Shown: positions 15,474 through 25,260, counted from the stretch's first letter. The stretch is DNA of 64,000 nt from Mesorhizobium sp. L-8-3 (GCF_016756615.1 NZ_AP023262.1:3659501-3723500), one strand, 5' to 3'. Numbers and translations are program-made. Notes: generated by a model not told the origin, from the sequence alone.

Positions 15474-17537
15474 TTACCGCCCCTCGCGATACCACATGGC
15501 GCCGAGTGCGAGCAGCAGGAGGCCGAGACCGAAGAAGCCGGCGAAGAGGGGTACCCGGCTGACCGACTTCAGGATGCTGTCATCGGTTGTCCGGAACCCG
15601 ATCCAGTCGCGGCCGGCCGCTTCTCCACCCCTGACGGGCACGATGTTGGGCAGGCTGGTGCCTGAACCGGTATTGAGCCGCCGCACGCCGGCGCCGACGG
15701 CTTCGGCGAAGGGACGCAGCACGTCTTCGGTGGACACCATGTCGGCGAATTCAGGGGCATTCACCGGTCCGACATGCGCCAGTGTCGAGAGATCGCCATT
15801 GCCGATCTGGTAGAGGCCGATCTCGTCGGTCTCGGCGCTGCCGGTGAAGAGGCCTGGCGTCGAGGCGGCCAGCGGCACATCCAGCGTCTTGCCCGACGGC
15901 GTTATCACCCGCGCCTGGCCCGGATCGTCGCTCATGCTCTGCCGGCTGATGTCGAGCGTCATGCCGCGACCGTTGGCGGTCAGCCGCTCTTCCTCCAGCT
16001 CCGGCTCCTTCATCAGCCAATGGGCGATCCGCCTGTAGAGCTGAACATGGGGACCGCCGCCTTCGAAACCCCGTGCCCACAGCCAGCCCTGATCGGACAG
16101 GAACATGCCGACGCGGCCTTCGCCCCTGCGGTTCAGGATGAGCAGCGGCCTGTCGTCCGGACCTTTCATGACGGTCTCGCCCTGCGGCTGATCGATGCCG
16201 ATCAAGCGGAACCATCGGCTCCAAAGCGGCGGCTCGCTCGCCGAACCTTCGAGGCCCCGGGTCACGGGATGACGTTTTCCAAGGTCGGTCAGCCGGGGAT
16301 AAAAACCCTGTTCGACGACGTCGCCAGTCGGCAACCCCGGAAGGGCCGCGATCAGAGGCGTGCGGGCGATCGACTGCTCGCCGGCATATTCGGGACCGGC
16401 GGCGATCAAGAGGGCGCCGCCCTTTTCGACATATTCGGCGATGTAGTCGTAATAGAGGATCGGCAGCACGTCGCGGTGCTGGTAGCGGTCGAAGATGATC
16501 AGGTCGAAGTCGTTGATCTTCTCGACGAACAGTTCGCGGGTCGGGAAGGCGATCAGAGACAGCTCGTTGATCGGCGTGCCGTCCTGTTTCTCCGGCGGCC
16601 GCAGGATGGTGAAATGGACGAGATCGACCGACGCGTCCGATTTGAGCAGGTTGCGCCAGGTTCGTTCGCCGGCATGCGGCTCGCCGGAGACCAGCAGCAC
16701 GCGCAGATTCTCGCGTATGCCGTCGACCAGGGCGATCGCCCGGTTGTTGACGTCGGTCAGTTCGCCCGGTGCGCCGTCGATCGACAATTCCACGATGTTG
16801 CGGCCGGCTCCCGGAACGGTGATGGTGAGCGGCATTTCGCGGCCTACCGCCGCGTGCTCGACCGACACCGGCTCGCCATTGATCGAGACGCGCACTTCAG
16901 CCGTGCCGGGCTCGCCCCTGCTGTCGATCACGCGATAGGTCAGTTCGAGCGGCTTGCCGACGATGCCGAAGCGCGGCGCCTTCTCCAGGCGGATCCGCCG
17001 GTCCCATTCTCCCTCTTGCCCGGTGACCAGCGCATGGATCGGCGCGTTCACGCCCGTGCCCGGCTCCGGCACGTCGTGCACCTGGCCGTCGGTGATCATC
17101 ACCGCGCCGCCTATACGTGAGGGCGGCACGTCACGGAGCGCGCTCTCCAGCGTGGCGAAGAGCCGAGTCTCGGTGCGCTCCTCGGCCGCGGCGGCCTTGC
17201 CGGCCTCGACCACGCGCACCTCGAACTGCTTGAAACGGGCGAGCCGCTCCTGCAGCCCGGCCACGGCGGCGTCCGCCTGCGCGTTGCGCTGGCCGATGTC
17301 CTGGCTCTGGCTGCGGTCGACGACCAGCGCCACCACGCTTTTGAGCGGTTCGCGCTCCTCGTCGAGCAGCACGGGATTGACGAGCGCCGCGGCGAGCGCG
17401 GCCAGCGCGGCAAGTCGGAGCAGCGCGCCACGCTGCCGATACCAAAGGCCGACCAGTCCGAGCAGCGCGATGGGCGCCAGAACGGCGAGGAGCCATGGCA
17501 GCGGCAGCAGCGGCTCGGCGGCGAGAGACCAGTTCAT
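15474..17537 (-). CDS. Large membrane protein with glutamine-amidotransferase-like domain, last gene of the moxR operon
   Basis: A 687-residue protein. Two membrane segments lie at the N-terminus (LLAVLAPIALLGLVGLWY and LAALAALAAALVNPVLL) and one at the C-terminus (VPLFAGFFGLGLLLLALGAMW). The periplasmic middle holds a von-Willebrand-like start (VVALVVDRSQSQDIGQRNAQ), a beta-sandwich, and a class-I glutamine-amidotransferase-like fold (NDFDLIIFDRYQ, then EKGGALLIAAGPEYAG) without an obvious catalytic Cys. The gene starts one base after the stop of the DUF4159 gene. Probably a partner of that protein in an envelope complex. Confidence 0.75.
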   Translation of the reverse strand: MNWSLAAEPLLPLPWLLAVLAPIALLGLVGLWYRQRGALLRLAALAALAAALVNPVLLDEEREPLKSVVALVVDRSQSQDIGQRNAQADAAVAGLQERLARFKQFEVRVVEAGKAAAAEERTETRLFATLESALRDVPPSRIGGAVMITDGQVHDVPEPGTGVNAPIHALVTGQEGEWDRRIRLEKAPRFGIVGKPLELTYRVIDSRGEPGTAEVRVSINGEPVSVEHAAVGREMPLTITVPGAGRNIVELSIDGAPGELTDVNNRAIALVDGIRENLRVLLVSGEPHAGERTWRNLLKSDASVDLVHFTILRPPEKQDGTPINELSLIAFPTRELFVEKINDFDLIIFDRYQHRDVLPILYYDYIAEYVEKGGALLIAAGPEYAGEQSIARTPLIAALPGLPTGDVVEQGFYPRLTDLGKRHPVTRGLEGSASEPPLWSRWFRLIGIDQPQGETVMKGPDDRPLLILNRRGEGRVGMFLSDQGWLWARGFEGGGPHVQLYRRIAHWLMKEPELEEERLTANGRGMTLDISRQSMSDDPGQARVITPSGKTLDVPLAASTPGLFTGSAETDEIGLYQIGNGDLSTLAHVGPVNAPEFADMVSTEDVLRPFAEAVGAGVRRLNTGSGTSLPNIVPVRGGEAAGRDWIGFRTTDDSILKSVSRVPLFAGFFGLGLLLLALGAMWYREGR

Positions 17538-17538
17538 G

Positions 17539-20361
17539 CTACTGCCCCAACCTTTCGAGAAGCACGGGAACGTGCACCTGATCGGATTTGTAGTTGCCCG
17601 TCAGCATGTACATCATGATGTTGACCCCTGCCCGTAGCGCATAGATGCGCTGCATGGGGTCGGCCGGCACCGTCGGCAGCAGCGGATCGCCGTTCTCGTC
17701 GATGGCCCAGGCGCCCGCGAAATCATTGGCAGTGATCATTATCGGCGACACGCCGTCGCCGGTTCGCACCGGCCGGTTCTCGGTGTTGCTGGCGTTGAAC
17801 GAAGCCTCCACCCAAAGCGGGCTGCCGTTGAAGCGGCCTGGGAACTCGGGCAGGATGAAGAACGACTTCGTCAGCACGTGATCCTGCGGGACAGGCTCGA
17901 GCGGCGGGACGTTGAGATTGCCCAATATGTCGCGCAGCCGCTGCGTCGCGGGGCTCGCCGATCCGTCGAGGCCCGAGGCGAACTGGTCGCGGGTGTCGAA
18001 CAGCACGGTGCCGCCCTGCTGCATGTAGGCGTCTATGCGCGCGATCGTCGCTTCCGAGGGCATGGCGGCGTCTGGGTCGATCGGCCAATAGAGGAGCGGA
18101 TAGAAGGCGAGCTCATCCCGGGAGATGTCGACGCCCGCCGGGTCGCCCGGCTCCAGCGCCGTCTTCTCGATCAGGAAGCGGGTGAGACCGGCAAGGCCGG
18201 CGCGGCTTGTCGAGTCGACCGAGGGATCCCCGGTGAGCACATAGGCGAGCCGCGTAACCGACACAGCGTCGATGGACGCGATGTCGTTCGGCTTGCTGTC
18301 GTCGGCGTGGGCATGGTCGACGCCGCCGAGCGCCAGACAGGCCGCAAGCAGCGTTGCCGCGGCCGAGGCGCCCGTCCGGGCGGCCCGTTTCGGACGGCGG
18401 GTGAGGATGCCTCCCATCCAGAGCACGGCAAGCGTATCGAGGACCATCAGGAGAAGTGCCGCCGCCATCAGCGGACCCTTCATGTCCCGCGATTCGTCGA
18501 AGGCATAACGCAGCTCCGTCACCGGCGCGGGGACCTGGGGACGAACGATCGGCACGAAGGCGGCGCCCGGGCCGAGCAGATTGTGCGCGACGACGCCCTC
18601 TTCGCTGCCATAGAGGCCGGGGGGGTTCTCGATCGTCACCCTGGCTGGAGCCGGACCGGCAAGCAGCGGCTTGGCGTCCGATGTCGGCGGCACCAGCCTG
18701 CCGTCCGCGGCTATCATCCTGAAGGGTGGCAGAGACACGGCAGCTTCCCCGCTCGCCGCCGTGACGGACCCCTGGTTGCGCGAAAGCTGCACCACGCGGC
18801 GCAGCATGTCGACGAAGCTGCCCGATATCGGCAGGTTCGACCAGGTCGCTTCCGGGGTCACGTGAAAGAGCACGATGGTGCCTTTCTCGCGACGGTCGCC
18901 GGTAACCAGCGGCGTGCCGTCGGCGAGACTGGCCCAGGTGCGCTCGACAATGTCGGGAGTGGGCTCCGCCAGGATCTGGCGGCTCACCGTTACCTCGCTC
19001 GGCGCAGAGAGGTCGGCAAAAGGGCCGGTCGGCGGAAATTCGGCGACAGGCTGGGGCGTGGTCCAGGACAAGGCGCCTCCGAGCGAGCGTTCGCCGAGGC
19101 GCAGTCGCACCGGCAGCAGTTCCTCGTCATTCTCCGCCGCGGCGAGCCGCGATCCGGCGAAGCGGACCAGCGTGCCGCCGCCCTTCACCCAGTCGACCAG
19201 TTGTACGCGCGCGGCTGCGGGGATCGTGCCGACATCGGCCATCACGATCATGGCCGGCTTCTGCTCCAGCAATTGCGGGATCGCATCGGCGAGGTCCGCG
19301 CTCGTGGGCTCGATCAGGTCGGCGAAAGGCTGCAGCGCGCGACGGATGTAATAGAGCGGCGACAGAAGCGGCTGTGCCTGGTCCGCTTCGGCCTGCGACA
19401 AAAGTCCGACGCGCCGTCGCTTGGAGCTGTCGTCGAGCACGCGCACGGCGCCTGCCTGTGGCTCGCCGTCTATGGCGACGGCCGCGAAATCGTTGCGCAG
19501 TTCGAACGGAACGGTCATCCGGCCGGTGGCTGTCGTCTCGCCCGGACGGAAGATGATTGCCGCGTCCGCGATGCGCCGTCCCTTGTCGTCGAAGGCGCCC
19601 GATGTCACCTGCCGTGGTCCCGCGTCGCCGGACGCGCGGATGGCGGTCAGCGTGAAGCCGTCGACCTCGTTGGCGGCGGCGGTGAGGCCGACCATTCCGA
19701 GCCTGTCCGGCGCGCCCCAGAGCAGGCTCGCCGGGTCGTGGCCGAGAAGCCCCTGGAATGCCTGCTCGTCGCCAGGCGCCGACAGGCCGTCGGAAAGTAC
19801 CGCGACGCTGGCACCCGGCAGTTCCCGCAGGACGGCCGCGACGCGCGCATAGACGGCCGGGCGGTCCACGGGAACGGGCCGAGGCGCTGCCGCGCGGAGA
19901 CGATCGCGCGCGGCTTGCGCGTCGAAGGGACCGATATCGGCATTGGGACGTTCGGCGGTGAAGGCCAGAATCACCGGGTCGCCATTGCCGCCGGCATCGG
20001 CGATCAGGCGGTCGGCGGTTGCGACCCGCTTGTCCCAGTCGGGGGCGGCCGCCCAGCCATTGTCGATGACGAGAGCCAGCGCGGGGCCGCTCGCGGGGAG
20101 CTTTTCGCGCGGGTTGAAGACCGGGTCGGCAAGCGCCAGCACGACAAGCGCGGCCATCAGGAGGCGCAGAAGCGTCAGCCACCATGGGCTCTGGTGGGGT
20201 GTCTCCTCCTTTTTGAGCACGCGTGCCAGGATCTTTAGCGGCGGAAAGATCTCCGCCTGCGGCCTGGGCGGCGTCAGCCGCAGCAGCCACCAGATCACCG
20301 GCAGCGCGAGCAGGCCCCAAAGGACCATCGGCGCGCCGAAGGAGAGCGGCAGCCAGCTCAT
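17539..20361 (-). CDS. BatA-like N-terminal and DUF4159 domain membrane protein
   Basis: A 940-residue protein. It opens with an aerotolerance-regulator (BatA) N-terminus: two membrane helices (GLLALPVIWWLLRLTPP, LLRLLMAALVVLALADPVF) around QAEIFPPLKILARV. A von-Willebrand-type domain follows (GPALALVIDNGWAAAPDWD), then large extracytoplasmic beta domains. Another membrane segment lies near 690 (LMAAALLLMVLDTLAVLWM). The last about 210 residues are DUF4159 (FYPLLYWPIDPDA, QQGGTVLFDTRDQF, LTGNYKSDQVHVP). The start at 20361 overlaps the DUF58 stop (ATGA), so the two are translationally coupled. Confidence 0.85.
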   Translation of the reverse strand: MSWLPLSFGAPMVLWGLLALPVIWWLLRLTPPRPQAEIFPPLKILARVLKKEETPHQSPWWLTLLRLLMAALVVLALADPVFNPREKLPASGPALALVIDNGWAAAPDWDKRVATADRLIADAGGNGDPVILAFTAERPNADIGPFDAQAARDRLRAAAPRPVPVDRPAVYARVAAVLRELPGASVAVLSDGLSAPGDEQAFQGLLGHDPASLLWGAPDRLGMVGLTAAANEVDGFTLTAIRASGDAGPRQVTSGAFDDKGRRIADAAIIFRPGETTATGRMTVPFELRNDFAAVAIDGEPQAGAVRVLDDSSKRRRVGLLSQAEADQAQPLLSPLYYIRRALQPFADLIEPTSADLADAIPQLLEQKPAMIVMADVGTIPAAARVQLVDWVKGGGTLVRFAGSRLAAAENDEELLPVRLRLGERSLGGALSWTTPQPVAEFPPTGPFADLSAPSEVTVSRQILAEPTPDIVERTWASLADGTPLVTGDRREKGTIVLFHVTPEATWSNLPISGSFVDMLRRVVQLSRNQGSVTAASGEAAVSLPPFRMIAADGRLVPPTSDAKPLLAGPAPARVTIENPPGLYGSEEGVVAHNLLGPGAAFVPIVRPQVPAPVTELRYAFDESRDMKGPLMAAALLLMVLDTLAVLWMGGILTRRPKRAARTGASAAATLLAACLALGGVDHAHADDSKPNDIASIDAVSVTRLAYVLTGDPSVDSTSRAGLAGLTRFLIEKTALEPGDPAGVDISRDELAFYPLLYWPIDPDAAMPSEATIARIDAYMQQGGTVLFDTRDQFASGLDGSASPATQRLRDILGNLNVPPLEPVPQDHVLTKSFFILPEFPGRFNGSPLWVEASFNASNTENRPVRTGDGVSPIMITANDFAGAWAIDENGDPLLPTVPADPMQRIYALRAGVNIMMYMLTGNYKSDQVHVPVLLERLGQ

Positions 20362-21275
20362 GCGCGAACTCCGGTGGCGTAACCTCCGTCGGCGGTCATC
20401 GCCATATGGAGCCGCACCAGTGCGTCGGAGGCCAGCCGGTCGGTGTGGTTGACGGTGTAGCTCCAGCCGAGCCGCCTGCACCAGCCGGCGAGCTCCTCCC
20501 GGCGCGCGGCATAAAGCAGGCGGTACTCCTCGCCGAATCTTTCGGCGCGGCCGGCGGTCAGTTTCTCACCGGTCTCAGGGTCGGTGAATTCGGTGCGGCC
20601 GGCATAGGGGAAGGTTTCTTCCGCCGGATCGGCGATCTCGACCAGATGGGCGCGCACGCCATGGCGCGCCAGCACGTCGAGCCAGACCATGGTCTCCTCG
20701 ACAGGGTCGAGGAAATCGCTGGCGATCACGATGTCGCTGAAGCGGCGGATCGTGCCGAGATCGGGACGGGCGGGAAGCACTGCCGTCTGGGAGAGAAGTG
20801 CCGCCAGCCGCTCGGCGCCGTTGCGGGCGGTGAAGGGATCGCTGAGGCCCGGCCATGCGATGCGCTCGCCGCTGCGCGACAGCAGCTCGGCCATGGCGAG
20901 GATCAGCACCAGGGCGCGCGATTCCTTGGAAACCCCGGCGCCCGCCGATTTGTAGAGCATCGAAGGCGACGGGTCGGCCCACAGCCAGACCGTATGGGCC
21001 GCCTCCCATTCACGGTCGCGCACATAGGTATGGTCGTCCCGGGCCGAGCGGCGCCAGTCGATGCGGGCGATCGCCTCGCCTTCGACATAGGGACGGAACT
21101 GCCAGAAATTCTCGCCGATGCCGCGCTTGCGACGACCGTGCCATCCGGCGATGACGGTGTTGACGATGCGGCGCGCCTCGACAAGGAGATCGGGCACCAG
21201 CGATGCACGCGTACGACCACGGGCAAGCGCGTCCCGCGTCGCGACGGGGGCGGTTGCTTCGCCGACCCGCGCCAT
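20358..21275 (-). CDS. DUF58 domain-containing protein
   Basis: A 305-residue DUF58 protein. The diagnostic central block is FWQFRPYVEGEAIARIDWRR followed by SARDDHTYVRDREWE. The C-terminal half has a von-Willebrand-like arrangement (LWADPSPSMLY, SDIVIASDFLDP). DUF58 proteins almost always sit beside MoxR ATPases, as here, and are thought to be the substrate or adaptor on which the ATPase acts. It starts two bases after the moxR stop. Confidence 0.92.
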   Translation of the reverse strand: MARVGEATAPVATRDALARGRTRASLVPDLLVEARRIVNTVIAGWHGRRKRGIGENFWQFRPYVEGEAIARIDWRRSARDDHTYVRDREWEAAHTVWLWADPSPSMLYKSAGAGVSKESRALVLILAMAELLSRSGERIAWPGLSDPFTARNGAERLAALLSQTAVLPARPDLGTIRRFSDIVIASDFLDPVEETMVWLDVLARHGVRAHLVEIADPAEETFPYAGRTEFTDPETGEKLTAGRAERFGEEYRLLYAARREELAGWCRRLGWSYTVNHTDRLASDALVRLHMAMTADGGYATGVRA

Positions 21276-21277
21276 GC

Positions 21278-22285
21278 TCAGCCTTGCGCCTTGACCAGCC
21301 GGGCGATCACGTCGCGCACATTCATGCCCTCGGCTCGTGCCGCGAAGGTCAGGGCCATGCGGTGCTGAAGCACCGGCTCGGCGAGTGCGCGCACGTCGTC
21401 AACCGATGGCGCCAGACGCCCCTCATAGAGCGCTCGGGCGCGGGCGCAGAGCGTCAGCGCCTGACTGGCGCGCGGCCCGGGACCCCAGGCGACATGCTTG
21501 TCCGTGTCGGCATTGCCTTGTCCCGGACGCGCCGAGCGCACCAGGGCCAGGATCGCCTCGACCACGCTTTCCGGCACAGGCATGCGCCGGATCAGGAGCT
21601 GGACCGCCTTGAGCCTGGCCGGGTCGAGTACGTTCTGCGGAGTGGCGTCCTCGACGCCCGTGGTCTCCAGCAGGATGCGGCGCTCCGCCTCGATGTCGGG
21701 ATAGAGGATGTCGATCTGCATCAGGAAACGATCGAGTTGCGCCTCGGGCAGCGGATAGGTGCCTTCCTGTTCCAGCGGGTTCTGCGTGGCGAGCACATGG
21801 AAGGGAGAGGGCAGGTCGTGGCGGGCGCCGGCTACCGTCACATGGTATTCCTGCATCGATTGCAGCAGCGCCGACTGGGTGCGCGGGCTTGCGCGGTTGA
21901 TCTCGTCGGCCATCAGCAGCTGCGCGAAGATGGGGCCGGGGATGAAGCGGAAGGAGCGCCTGCCGTTCTCGTCCTGCTCGAGCACCTCGGAGCCGAGAAT
22001 GTCCGACGGCATCAGGTCCGGCGTGAACTGGATGCGGCGGGAATCGAGCCCGAGCACCACGCCGAGCGTCTCGACCAGTTTTGTCTTGGCCAGGCCGGGC
22101 ACACCCATCAGCAACGCATGTCCGCCGGCGAGCAACGCGACAAGCGCGCGCTCGATCACGCTTTCCTGCCCGAAGATCACACGGCCGACACCGTCGCGAA
22201 CCTTGGAGATGTCGGCCAAAGCACGCTCGGCCTCGGCGATCATGTCCTGTTCGGCGATCGCTGTTTCCTTGATCAAGACGCTCAT
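21278..22285 (-). CDS. MoxR family AAA+ ATPase
   Basis: A 335-residue MoxR ATPase. Walker A is GVPGLAKTK (about residues 60-68), Walker B LLMADEINRASP, sensor 1 LATQNPLEQEGTYPLPEAQL and the lid MALTFAARAEG. MoxR proteins act as chaperones that load cofactors or remodel von-Willebrand-domain partners. It is the first gene of a four-gene operon with DUF58, BatA/DUF4159 and a large membrane protein, whose von-Willebrand-like domains would be its targets. The promoter must lie in the 144-base gap to the divergent DUF1285 gene. Confidence 0.93.
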   Translation of the reverse strand: MSVLIKETAIAEQDMIAEAERALADISKVRDGVGRVIFGQESVIERALVALLAGGHALLMGVPGLAKTKLVETLGVVLGLDSRRIQFTPDLMPSDILGSEVLEQDENGRRSFRFIPGPIFAQLLMADEINRASPRTQSALLQSMQEYHVTVAGARHDLPSPFHVLATQNPLEQEGTYPLPEAQLDRFLMQIDILYPDIEAERRILLETTGVEDATPQNVLDPARLKAVQLLIRRMPVPESVVEAILALVRSARPGQGNADTDKHVAWGPGPRASQALTLCARARALYEGRLAPSVDDVRALAEPVLQHRMALTFAARAEGMNVRDVIARLVKAQG

Positions 22286-22429
22286 GCGGGTCGGTCCCTC
22301 TGCTCCACCAGAACACCGGCCCCAGATGGCGGAACGGTCCGTCGACTCGCACCTTGGCGGCGTCTAGCGGATGAACTTAAATCTCTCATCAAGGCTGACA
22401 AGCGCAACAACAGTGACTATTTCGTGACC

Positions 22430-23059
22430 ATGACAGCAGAACCGAACGTTTGTAACGAGAGCTTGACCGGCGCAGGCGACACCAAGGGCCTCGAGGCACT
22501 GATTTCGCGTGCGGCGCGCGCCGGCAAGGGACTGCCTCCCGTCGAACGCTGGAATCCCGACTTCTGCGGCGATCTCGACATGGAAATCCGGGCAGACGGA
22601 ACCTGGTTCTATCTCGGTACGCCGATCGGTCGCATGCCGCTGGTCCAGCTCTTCTCGACCGTGCTGAGGAAGGATGCCGACGGCAGGACCTATCTTGTCA
22701 CCCCTGTCGAGAGGGTCGGCATCCGGGTGGTCGATGCGCCCTTCGTCGCCGTCGAGATGAACGTCTCGGGTGCCGGCGACGATCAGGTCATCACCTTCCG
22801 GACCAATGTCGGCGACGTGGTCGAGGCAGGTCCCGACCATCCGCTGCGCTTCGTGGACGAGGACGCGACCGGCGGGCTGAAGCCTTATGTGCTGGTACGC
22901 GGCCGGCTCGAGGCGCTGGTCGCCCGGCCGGTCATGTACGAACTCGTCGGCCATGGGGAGGAGATCGCCGTGGACGGCCGGCTGATGTTCGCGGTGCGCT
23001 CCAGGGGCAGGATCTATCCGATCATGCCGGCGGAGAAGCTGCGAGAGCTGAGCGCCTGA
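22430..23059 (+). CDS. DUF1285 domain-containing protein
   Basis: A 209-residue protein of the DUF1285 family. Family blocks are PPVERWNPDFCGDLDMEIRA, WFYLGTPIGRMPLVQLFSTV and DDAT-type DEDATGGLKPYVLVRGRLEAL cut at GG. A structure of this family showed a fold thought to bind a small ligand in stress signalling; the role is not established. The start is ATG 22430, with in-frame GTG 22424 possible, as no strong ribosome site is visible. It is the first gene of a tight operon with the NUDIX gene and cca. Confidence 0.87.
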   Translation: MTAEPNVCNESLTGAGDTKGLEALISRAARAGKGLPPVERWNPDFCGDLDMEIRADGTWFYLGTPIGRMPLVQLFSTVLRKDADGRTYLVTPVERVGIRVVDAPFVAVEMNVSGAGDDQVITFRTNVGDVVEAGPDHPLRFVDEDATGGLKPYVLVRGRLEALVARPVMYELVGHGEEIAVDGRLMFAVRSRGRIYPIMPAEKLRELSA

Positions 23060-23061
23060 TC

Positions 23062-23691
23062 ATGGACGCAATCGCCAGGCCCTTTTCGACCCAGGATTTC
23101 CGCATGCGTGCCGCGCAGGAGCGAGGCCCGCATGCCGGCGCCGACTACGGCGACCATCGCTGGAACCCCGGCTCGGCGCCGCTGTTCGTGCGCGACACGC
23201 TGCGTGATGCCGCGGTCCTCATTCCGGTCGTCGACCACGGCGACCGGGCCACCGTGTTGCTGACCAAGCGAGCCGAGAAGCTCAGGAGCCATTCCGGCCA
23301 GATCGCCTTTCCAGGCGGGCGCATCGACGCGACCGATCCCTCGCCCGAAGACGCGGCGCTGCGTGAGACCGAGGAGGAGATCGGCCTCGACAGGCATTTC
23401 ATCGACATCATCGGCAGGATGCCGGACTATGTTTCGGGCAGCGGCTATCGCATCGCTCCGGTGCTTTCCGTGGTCCGCCCGGGCTTCCGGCTCCACATCA
23501 ACGCGGACGAGGTGGACGACGCCTTCGAAGTTCCCCTGTCCTTCCTGATGGACCCGGCCAATCACACGCGCGACAGCCGCATCTGGCAGAACAAGGAACG
23601 CTTCTTCTACACCATGCCCTATGACGGGCGGAACATATGGGGCGTGACGGCCGGGATCATCCGCACGCTCTATGAAAGGCTCTACGCATGA
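23062..23691 (+). CDS. CoA pyrophosphatase-like NUDIX hydrolase
   Basis: A 209-residue NUDIX enzyme of the NudL/YeaB type. The UPF0035 extension LLTKRAEKLRSHSGQIAFPG precedes the NUDIX box GGRIDATDPSPEDAALRETE and EEIGL; the REUxEExGU core is intact. These enzymes hydrolyse coenzyme A and its thioesters to 4'-phosphopantetheine and 3',5'-ADP. It follows DUF1285 by two bases and overlaps cca by four. Confidence 0.92.
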   Translation: MDAIARPFSTQDFRMRAAQERGPHAGADYGDHRWNPGSAPLFVRDTLRDAAVLIPVVDHGDRATVLLTKRAEKLRSHSGQIAFPGGRIDATDPSPEDAALRETEEEIGLDRHFIDIIGRMPDYVSGSGYRIAPVLSVVRPGFRLHINADEVDDAFEVPLSFLMDPANHTRDSRIWQNKERFFYTMPYDGRNIWGVTAGIIRTLYERLYA

Positions 23692-24950
23692 GCGCCGCAG
23701 TCTCGATCGCGGACAGGGCCGACTGGCTGGCCGATGGGCACCTGCAACGGCTTCTCGGCGTGCTCTGCCAAGGTGGCGAGGAGGCACGGGTCGCGGGCGG
23801 CGCGGTGCGCAACACTTTGCTCGGCGAGGCCGTAAGCGACATCGATATCGCAACCACGACGACACCCGGCGAGACGACCCGGCGCGCCGAGGCCGCGGGC
23901 TTCAAGGCCGTGCCCACCGGGGCGGAGCACGGCACGATCACCGTCGTCGCGGGCGGGCGGCCCTTCGAGGTAACGACGTTGCGGGCCGATATCGAAACCG
24001 ACGGGCGCCGCGCCAAGGTGACCTTCGGGCGCGATTGGAAGAAGGATGCCGAGCGGCGCGACTTCACCATCAATGCGCTGTTCGCCGATGCCGAGGGCAG
24101 GGTGATCGACCTCGTCGGGGGCGTCGCCGACATAGAAAGCCGCACGCTTCGCTTCATCGGCGACGCCGAAACCCGCATTCGCGAGGACTATCTGCGCATC
24201 CTGCGCTTCTTTCGCTTCTTCGCCTGGTACGGGATCGGGCGGCCCGACGCCGGCGGGCTGAAAGCCTGCGCACGGCTGAAGGACGGCCTCGACCAGCTTT
24301 CGGCCGAGCGCGTCTGGATGGAGATGAAGAAGCTGCTCGGCGCACCGGATCCGTCGCGCGCGCTGTTGTGGATGCGCCAGTCCGGCGTGCTCGGCAAGGT
24401 GCTGCCGGAAGGGGAGAAATGGGGCATCGACGCCATTCATGGCCTGGTCAAGACGGGCGCCGATCTCGGCTGGGCGCCCGATGCCCTGCTGCGGCTGGAG
24501 GCGCTGCTGCCGCCGGATGCCGGCCGTGCGGCCGGTCTTGCGGCGCGGCTGAAACTATCCAGGGCGGAAACCGAGCGGCTCGTCGCCTGGGCGTCGGCGC
24601 CCGGGGTGGAGCCGTCGTCGAGCGAGAGCGTGCTCGCCAGGATGCTCTATCGCGGCGACAAGCAAGGTTTCCTCGACAGGCTGCGCCTGGATTTCGCTGC
24701 CGCGCGCTGGCGAGCCCTGCAGGACGACAAGGCGCTGGTCGAGGCGGGCGGCTACTCTCGCCTGCTCGGCTTCGCGGGCAAATGGGAGAAGCCGAAATTC
24801 CCGCTGAAGGGCAGCGATCTGCTGGCGCTCGGCGTGCAATCGGGACCGGCTCTTGGCACCATGCTCCTCGAACTGGAACGGGAGTGGATCGAAGCGGGCT
24901 TCACGTCCGACCGCGCGGCGCTGCTCGCCCGCGCAGCCGAGCTTCTGTGA
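23688..24950 (+). CDS. cca: CCA tRNA nucleotidyltransferase
   Basis: Adds or repairs the 3'-terminal CCA of tRNAs. 420 residues, class II nucleotidyltransferase head. Motif A is RVAGGAVRNTLLGEAVSDID, with DID supplying two catalytic Asp; motif B is ERRDFTINALFAD; motif C is REDYLRILRFFRFFAWYG. The C-terminal body and tail helices follow. ATGA overlap with the NUDIX gene shows coupled translation. The alternative name poly(A) polymerase is unlikely in this lineage. Confidence 0.94.
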   Translation: MSAAVSIADRADWLADGHLQRLLGVLCQGGEEARVAGGAVRNTLLGEAVSDIDIATTTTPGETTRRAEAAGFKAVPTGAEHGTITVVAGGRPFEVTTLRADIETDGRRAKVTFGRDWKKDAERRDFTINALFADAEGRVIDLVGGVADIESRTLRFIGDAETRIREDYLRILRFFRFFAWYGIGRPDAGGLKACARLKDGLDQLSAERVWMEMKKLLGAPDPSRALLWMRQSGVLGKVLPEGEKWGIDAIHGLVKTGADLGWAPDALLRLEALLPPDAGRAAGLAARLKLSRAETERLVAWASAPGVEPSSSESVLARMLYRGDKQGFLDRLRLDFAAARWRALQDDKALVEAGGYSRLLGFAGKWEKPKFPLKGSDLLALGVQSGPALGTMLLELEREWIEAGFTSDRAALLARAAELL

Positions 24951-25074
24951 TCAGCCGTTTCGCTGTTGCGCTTGAACCCGGGCACCGGCAAGGCGGATTC
25001 CACGCGACAACACGAGCGACGACACCATCGGTGCGGCCGCTCCGGCGACCACCGCGCCGGATACGTCGGTGTAT

Positions 25075-25260
25075 TCAGGCCGCGTCGCGGACCTTTTCTA
25101 TGCGCGAGCGAATAGCCTCGATCATCGTCTCCCGGATCACGGTCTCGCCATGGGTCTCGCGAAGGTGCTCGACGACACGGCGCATGATCTCGGCCTCTTC
25201 CTCATGACGGGTGTGCCAGTCGCAGCCGGGCACCAGCGAGCCGCATTGAAATTCCTTCAT
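25075..25260 (-). CDS. DUF1059 domain-containing small protein
   Basis: A 61-residue protein of the DUF1059 family. The N-terminal KEFQCGSLVPGCDWHTRH carries two Cys and one His that could bind metal. A helical region follows, with VVEHLRETHGE supplying a second His-x3-His-like pair. It may be a small zinc-ribbon-like protein. The start at 25260 follows AGAGGAG; a longer frame to 25329 has no ribosome site. The gene lies alone between cca and the helicase. Confidence 0.82.
   Translation of the reverse strand: MKEFQCGSLVPGCDWHTRHEEEAEIMRRVVEHLRETHGETVIRETMIEAIRSRIEKVRDAA

Noticed and set aside
17878..20238. 786-codon plus-strand frame
   Set aside because: It mirrors the DUF4159 gene on the minus strand, has no motif and arises from high GC content.
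21203..22429. Plus-strand frame of over 400 codons before DUF1285
   Set aside because: It is the antisense of the moxR gene; the real DUF1285 start is near 22430.
24951..25074. Terminator after cca
   Set aside because: No hairpin with a T run is visible; the gap has only scattered GC-rich sequence.
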